From Bog-159 sp050008575 (lineage in GTDB: Bacteria; Acidobacteriota; Terriglobia; Bryobacterales; Bryobacteraceae): a stretch of 64,000 nucleotides of DNA. Below, one piece after another: positions 59,693 to 64,000 of the stretch. The notes beneath the pieces were generated by a model. It was not told the DNA's origin, searched no databases, and saw only the letters and a program-made list of their open reading frames with translations. The first letter of the stretch is position 1; every line of letters starts with the position of its first letter. The position numbers and the translations under genes are program-made. The stretch spans positions 1-64,000 of the forward strand of contig JBEKMJ010000030.1 of the NCBI GenBank assembly GCA_050008575.1, in the 5' to 3' direction.

Positions 59693-60157
59693 TCAATCGG
59701 CTGGCGCCAAGATGAGAAGGCCCAATGCAAGCGTACCCAAAGCCAAAAGGGCCGTCTTTGCACTCTGCTGGGCATCGATGGTCTTGAGATACTGCACTAT
59801 CTCATTCTCCGCCCCCGCCGGGTTGGCTGGGTCCATCACGACAAGGTTGGGGCCAAAACGCGGTCGAAGTGGCCGCTCGGATGCCGGGTACGTCGTCACG
59901 ATCATGTGCTTACGAAGAGAGATGCCGGTATTGAGTTCCTGGCGGCAGGCCTCCGTCAGGCCCGCTCCTACAACTCCCAAAACAACCTCTGCTTCATTCA
60001 GTTTCTGAGCAGTGTCCGGATCCGGAAGATTTGGGAGGCCTTGGCGCGTATACGCCGGCGGCACGTATACGGTGAGACCGTTCACTGCCCCCAGAGCTTG
60101 CAGACGAAGAGCCGTGACTCGGTCGGCGGCAGCGCCGTATGAGATGAAAACCTTCAT
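59693..60157 (-). CDS. TIR-like domain protein with C-terminal membrane helix
   Basis: The 154-residue protein starts KVFISYGAAADRVTALRLQAL, typical of a TIR or TIR-like first strand and helix. It continues with AEVVLGVVGAGLTEACRQELNTGIS, where the CRQEL glutamate is at the position of the TIR catalytic or conserved Glu, and RKHMIVTTYP. A single hydrophobic segment (TALLALGTLALGLLILA) near the C-terminus would anchor it to the membrane. TIR proteins in bacteria act as NAD-degrading immune effectors or signal makers. The partner gene directly downstream encodes a PIN nuclease. Confidence 0.6.
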   Translation of the reverse strand: MKVFISYGAAADRVTALRLQALGAVNGLTVYVPPAYTRQGLPNLPDPDTAQKLNEAEVVLGVVGAGLTEACRQELNTGISLRKHMIVTTYPASERPLRPRFGPNLVVMDPANPAGAENEIVQYLKTIDAQQSAKTALLALGTLALGLLILAPAD

Positions 60158-60218
60158 ATCGTCCCGCCATCAATTCTAACAGGCCGTACCGGTGTTAACG
60201 TTGACGCGAGGAGCCCGG

Positions 60219-61565
60219 ATGAGACCTTCCACCGTACTGTTCGTCTTTCTTGCCGCTTCTGTGCCTTCCGCCTGGGCAGCCGAAAACGTGGCCGCCACTC
60301 CGCCGATGGGCTGGAACAGTTGGGATTGCTACGGCACTACCGTCACCGAAGCCGAAGTGAAGGCCAACGCCGATTATATGGCCCAACACCTGAAGCAGCA
60401 CGGCTGGCAGTACGTGGTCGTCGATATCCAATGGTCCGAAACGAACCCCAAAGCGCACGGCTACCGCCCCGATGCGCAACTCGCGATAGACCAGTACGGC
60501 AGGCTCATCCCAGCGGTCAACCGCTTCCCGTCGTCGGCAGGCGGGTCGGACGGCCGCGGCTTCCGTCCTCTGGCCGACTACATCCACGGGCTCGGACTGC
60601 GCTTCGGCATCCATATTATGCGCGGCATTCCCCGGCAGGCGGTGAAGGCGAATCTGCCCGTCTTCGGCAGCCGGTCGCGCGCCGCCGATATCGCGGACAC
60701 CGCTTCGGTCTGCCCGTGGAACAGCGATATGTACGGCGTCGATCTGAGCCGTCCGGGCGCCCAGGATTACTACGATTCGATTCTGAAACTGTATGCCGAT
60801 TGGGGCGTGGACTACATCAAAGCCGACGACATCGCGCGGCCCGCGCATCGCGAGGAGATTGCCGCCTTGCATCGGGCGATCGGGAAGACCGGCCGTCCCA
60901 TCGTGCTGAGCTTGTCGCCGGGACCGGCCATGATCAAGGACGTGGCATTCCTGCAGGAGAACGCCAACATGTGGCGCATCTCGGACGATTTCTGGGACGA
61001 CTGGAAGGCGCTGCGGCTGAACTTCATCCTGATGTCGATCTGGAGCGGCGTGGGGCGGCCGGGCGCATGGCCCGACGCCGATATGCTGCCGTTGGGCCGC
61101 ATCGGCATTCGCGCGGAACGCGGCGAAGCCCGCGCCACGCGTTTTACGCGCGACGAGCAGCGCACCCTGATGAGCCTGTGGTCCATCGCCCAAGCGCCGC
61201 TGATGTTCGGCGGAGACTTACCCCGCAACGACGATTTCACGCTATCCCTGATTACCAACGACGAGGTGCTGGCGGTCGATCAGCACGGCGCCCACGGCGG
61301 CGCTTTTGCGGAAGGCGGCGATAGCGTTGTCTGGACCGCCGATGGCGCGGCGGCGGACGAGAAGTACGTGGCCGTGTTCAATGTGGGCGACTCGAGCCCG
61401 ATCGACATTCGCGTCGCATGGGCTGGGCTCAAACTGCCCCAACGATGCATGCTGCGAAATCTGTGGGAACGCCAGGACGTCGGCGCGATTCCAGGCGGAT
61501 ATTTATTCCGCGTCGGGCCGCACGGATCGGGGATCTACCGGGTGAGGGCGGAAGCCCAAAAATAA
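60219..61565 (+). CDS. Secreted glycoside hydrolase family 27 enzyme (alpha-galactosidase-like)
   Basis: ATG 60219 follows GAGGAG and starts a signal peptide (MRPSTVLFVFLAASVPSAWA). The barrel begins PPMGWNSWDCYGTTVTEAEV, the GH27 hallmark. The nucleophile Asp lies in YADWGVDYIKADD and the acid/base Asp in MWRISDDFWDD. A C-terminal beta-sandwich follows (YVAVFNVGDSSPIDIRVAW, GGYLFRVGPHGSGIYRV). It should release alpha-galactose or a related sugar from plant polymers outside the cytoplasm. The family also includes other alpha-glycosidases, so substrate is moderately certain. A terminator follows directly. Confidence 0.9.
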   Translation: MRPSTVLFVFLAASVPSAWAAENVAATPPMGWNSWDCYGTTVTEAEVKANADYMAQHLKQHGWQYVVVDIQWSETNPKAHGYRPDAQLAIDQYGRLIPAVNRFPSSAGGSDGRGFRPLADYIHGLGLRFGIHIMRGIPRQAVKANLPVFGSRSRAADIADTASVCPWNSDMYGVDLSRPGAQDYYDSILKLYADWGVDYIKADDIARPAHREEIAALHRAIGKTGRPIVLSLSPGPAMIKDVAFLQENANMWRISDDFWDDWKALRLNFILMSIWSGVGRPGAWPDADMLPLGRIGIRAERGEARATRFTRDEQRTLMSLWSIAQAPLMFGGDLPRNDDFTLSLITNDEVLAVDQHGAHGGAFAEGGDSVVWTADGAAADEKYVAVFNVGDSSPIDIRVAWAGLKLPQRCMLRNLWERQDVGAIPGGYLFRVGPHGSGIYRVRAEAQK

Positions 61566-61649
61566 AGGCCCCGGCTGGGTATCCGGGGCCTTTTGCACTC
61601 AGAGGGTTGGTGGCGGGAGGGGACTCGCCACCAGGGATGCTGTCTGTAT
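61565..61649 (+). terminator. Rho-independent terminator in an 85-base repeat, copy 1
   Basis: GGCCCCGG-CTGGGTAT-CCGGGGCC-TTTT directly follows the GH27 stop codon and is a textbook terminator. The same unit continues with a second hairpin (TGGTGGCG...CGCCACCA) and TGTCTGTAT. The unit is repeated 168 bases downstream. Confidence 0.85.
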
Positions 61650-61732
61650 TGACTACAATGTATCATTTTCAGATCTGTTTGTCTACTACTTTCTGAGGTT
61701 ATTTCGGGAAGTTTTTTGGGCCGTAAAATTTG

Positions 61733-61816
61733 AAGGCCCCGGCTGGGTATCCGGGGCCTTTGCACTCAGAGGGTTGGTGGCGGGAGGGGACTCGCCACCA
61801 GGGATGCTGTCTGTAT
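61733..61816 (+). repeat. Second copy of the terminator-containing 85-base unit
   Basis: Nearly identical to 61565-61649 apart from one T fewer in the T-run. Both copies are followed by a diverged AT-rich stretch containing TTTTCAGATCT-like sequence, so the real duplicated unit may be about 165 bases with faster decay in its second half. Confidence 0.8.
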
Positions 61817-61964
61817 GGGTCTAATATAACTTTTTCAGATCTTGTTGTCCAGTGTTTTTTAAAATATTTTGGAAGTATTTTGCGCGCACCTGTTTTGTTG
61901 AAAATCTCCACGGTAGAGCGCTCCGCGGAGTGGGCGGAATCCGGCAATCATGGCGATGGCGTGT

Positions 61965-62200
61965 GGCCTTTTGGTAGGGCAGGCTCGCTCTTGGTGGGAC
62001 AGGCTTTAGCCTGTCGCAGGCTAAAGCCTGTCGTCGGCGAGCGTTAGCTCGCCGCCACACGCTAAAGCCTATGCCCAAGCCCTGCAAGAAAGCCAGCCAG
62101 AGCTTCGAGGCAGGCGGCCTAGGAGGCCGCCGCAGGCTGCGAGCCTGCCCCACCAAAAGGCCAATTTCCGGCGGCGAGCGGAGCTCGCCTTGAGTCAGCC
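61965..62200. repeat. Cluster of palindromic intergenic repeats
   Basis: ACAGGCTTTAGCCTGT and its partner CAGGCTAAAGCCTG, GGCGAGCGTTAGCTCGCC, then an inverted copy of the 285-378 repeat (GGCGGCCTAGGAGGCCGCC, GCAGGCTGCGAGCCTGC) and GGCGAGCGGAGCTCGCC. It fills the gap between the plus-strand GH27 and minus-strand GH3 genes. No coding sequence is seen from 61566 to 62245. Confidence 0.8.
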
Positions 62201-62245
62201 GGGCTGAAAGGTGGGATGCGTAGGCAGTTTCGTCGAGGCGCCAGC

Positions 62246-64000
62246 CTACGAGCCTACCTGGAACGTCCCCGCAACCTGCAGGCTGGACTGCGCGGAGGAA
62301 TTACCCAGATATACGGTGTAGGTGCCCGGTGCGGTCAACCAACTGTTCGAAGTAGTGTCCCAATATGACAGCGGATGCGAAGAATCGTTCGCATCCACTT
62401 CCACCGTCACACTTTGCTGCTGGCCGGCCGTGAGCCAAACCTTCTGCCATCCCACCAGGCGCTTGGGCGGCTCGTTGGCGCCGGCCGGCAGCGCCAGGTA
62501 AACCTGCGCCACTTCCGCGCCTGTCATCGCTCCCGTATTCTTCAGATCGAACGTGATTTGGAAGTTGGGATTGCTCCCGATCAGGTTGTTCACCAGCGCG
62601 ATGTTGGAGAACTGGAAGGTGGTGTACGACAGTCCGAAGCCAAAAGGAAATTCCGGAGTGTAGCCTTGCGAGTCGTACCACTTGTAACCCACCAACAGGC
62701 CTTCGGAATAGTCTGTCTCAAAGGGCGTAGTGGCGTAAGGCGACCCTGGAATCACAGGGCGCGGCAGATCGTTCACGCTGGCTGGAAACGTGATAGGCAG
62801 CTTGCCCGACGGGTTCACGCCGCCGAACAGGATATTGGCGATGGCCTGCCCGCCGCGTATGCCGGGGAACCACGCCTCCAACACCGCGCTGACGCCGCCC
62901 AGCCACGGCAGGATTTGCGCGCCGCCATTTTCCATTACCACGATAGTGTGCGGATTGGCCGCTGCCACGGCTTCCACCAGCGCGTCCTGATCGATGGGCG
63001 GCGCGTGGATCACGTCGGTGAAATTCAGGCTGGGCATGTCCATCCCTTCGCTGGTCCACTGGCTGACGAACACGATCGCCACGCTCGATGACGCAGCCAG
63101 CGAGGCCGCCGTCACGGCATTGGTTCCATCGTTGTACGCCACCGTGGCGTTGGGCGCCGCGGTCCGGATCCATTGCAGCGGCGGAGACGGATCCCAGATC
63201 ACCTGTGCCCAGCCGGGCAGCGCGGGGTAGCCCTCGTTCAGCGCCACGCCTTCGGTAGGATGCACCTGCGCCGAGCCGCCGCCGGAGAGCACCCCGATAT
63301 CGGCGTGCGAGCCGATCACCGCAATCGAGCTGAGCGACGCCGCGTTCAGTGGCAATTGTCCGCCGGCGTTCTTCAGCAGCACGGCGCCCTGCTCCTCCAC
63401 TGTTTGCGCGATTTGTTCGTCGGCCGCGACCATGGCCGGGTCGAGCGCCGTTACGGCCGCCGGCTGGCCGAAGACTCCCACCTGGTACATCGCGTGCAGC
63501 ACTCGCGTCACCATGTCGTCCACACGCGATTGCGGCACCAGCCCCGCCTCCACGGCCGCGCCGAGAGCGCCGAAATACTGGTCGTCCGGCTGCTCCTGAT
63601 CGAGCCCCGCGTTGGCCGCCACCACCGTCCCGTTGGGCACCGAGGCCGGGATCGCCCACCAGTCCGACATCACAAATCCGCTAAACCCCCAATCCGTTTT
63701 CAGCACCTGGGTGAGTAAGTACGGGTTCTCGCAGGCCCACACGCCATTCAGCAGGTTATAAGAGCACATCACCGACTGCACATCCGCGTCCTTGGCGGCG
63801 ATCTCAAACGCCAGCAGGTCGCTTTCGCGCCCGCCCCGGTCGTCGATAATTGCATTGCTCTCGGTGCGGCCTGTCTCCTGGTCGTTGAACGCATAATGTT
63901 TGATGCATCCGATTACGTGCTGCGCCTGCACCGCTTGCACGTGCGCCGCGTTGATTTTGCCGGCCAGGATCGGATCTTCACCCTCGGTCTCGAAGGTGCG
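62246..64000 (-). CDS. Glycoside hydrolase family 3 (beta-glucosidase type), N-terminus beyond window
   Basis: The frame is open to the right edge, so the first part is missing and 584 residues are visible. They include the end of the (beta/alpha)8 domain with FETEGEDP, VIGCIKHYAFNDQETGR and the nucleophile Asp in FSGFVMSDWWAIP. The alpha/beta sandwich domain follows (AVLLKNAGGQLPLNAASLSS, VIGSHADIG), then a C-terminal fibronectin-III-like domain (GAEVAQVYLALPAGANEPPK, GWQKVWLTAGQQQSVTVEV). It hydrolyses terminal beta-linked sugars. The stop lies close to the palindromic repeat cluster. Confidence 0.92.
   Translation of the reverse strand, partial: RTFETEGEDPILAGKINAAHVQAVQAQHVIGCIKHYAFNDQETGRTESNAIIDDRGGRESDLLAFEIAAKDADVQSVMCSYNLLNGVWACENPYLLTQVLKTDWGFSGFVMSDWWAIPASVPNGTVVAANAGLDQEQPDDQYFGALGAAVEAGLVPQSRVDDMVTRVLHAMYQVGVFGQPAAVTALDPAMVAADEQIAQTVEEQGAVLLKNAGGQLPLNAASLSSIAVIGSHADIGVLSGGGSAQVHPTEGVALNEGYPALPGWAQVIWDPSPPLQWIRTAAPNATVAYNDGTNAVTAASLAASSSVAIVFVSQWTSEGMDMPSLNFTDVIHAPPIDQDALVEAVAAANPHTIVVMENGGAQILPWLGGVSAVLEAWFPGIRGGQAIANILFGGVNPSGKLPITFPASVNDLPRPVIPGSPYATTPFETDYSEGLLVGYKWYDSQGYTPEFPFGFGLSYTTFQFSNIALVNNLIGSNPNFQITFDLKNTGAMTGAEVAQVYLALPAGANEPPKRLVGWQKVWLTAGQQQSVTVEVDANDSSHPLSYWDTTSNSWLTAPGTYTVYLGNSSAQSSLQVAGTFQVGS

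Noticed and set aside
61565..61816. Possible CRISPR or attachment-site repeats after the GH27 gene
   Set aside because: Only two units, each about 85 bases, containing a terminator; no regular spacers, no cas genes and no integrase.

Overview
The window reads as GC-rich chromosomal DNA of a soil acidobacterium of the Solibacter/Bryobacter type. That assignment is an inference from gene content: CadC-like winged-helix/TPR regulators, Ser/Thr kinases with PD40 propellers next to ECF-type sigma genes, a duplicated-FtsX 'ADOP' permease in an ABC operon, DUF4097 and FG-GAP proteins, many GTG starts, and a dense set of short palindromic intergenic repeats. No rRNA, tRNA or CRISPR array was seen.

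Layout. 1-9.6 kb: end of an FG-GAP protein, a secreted POTRA/HEAT protein, a winged-helix/TPR regulator, a secreted protein of unknown function, and a DmdA/GcvT-like enzyme coupled to a sulfatase-like TPR protein. 8.9-18.2 kb: a class III aminotransferase operon, then a decayed zone with a nucleotidyltransferase-like gene, a copied aminotransferase fragment and a tandem array of sigma-kinase units of which only one kinase is intact. 18.2-28.2 kb: a toxin-antitoxin-rich accessory zone (two broken hicBA copies, one intact hicAB, one broken vapB, one intact vapBC). It is interleaved with a peptidase/symporter operon, a DUF167 and Wzt-like ABC pair, an MFS gene, and displaced fragments of those genes. 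28.2-39.3 kb: an ECF sigma / ChrR-like anti-sigma / ATP-grasp / MFS operon, a secreted Ntn-hydrolase fusion, a 1131-residue enzyme that may be a PPi-type PEP carboxykinase, and a DHA2-type efflux pump.

39.4-50.6 kb is the most interesting block. A family 2A encapsulin shell gene overlaps a cysteine desulfurase gene whose product has a long disordered cargo-loading N-terminus. Cysteine synthase (cysK) and serine acetyltransferase (cysE) follow. After an apparently inserted yfhO-like gene and a marR gene comes a class V aminotransferase-serA operon. Together these genes could make serine, convert it to O-acetylserine and cysteine, and feed cysteine to a desulfurase packed inside a protein shell, which is a route to encapsulated sulfur.

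50.6-64 kb: an unknown protein, a Phd/RelE-like pair, an XRE-cupin regulator, a group II intron remnant, an MFP-ABC-DUF4097-ADOP export operon, a TIR-like membrane protein with a frameshifted PIN gene, a GH27 enzyme, repeat-rich intergenic DNA and the C-terminal part of a GH3 glycosidase cut by the window edge.

A recurring theme is displaced gene fragments of about 50-250 bp copied from genes in this window. They sit beside toxin-antitoxin or inserted genes, at roughly 12.3, 12.7, 18.5, 19.4, 25.9, 26.2 and 47.2 kb.
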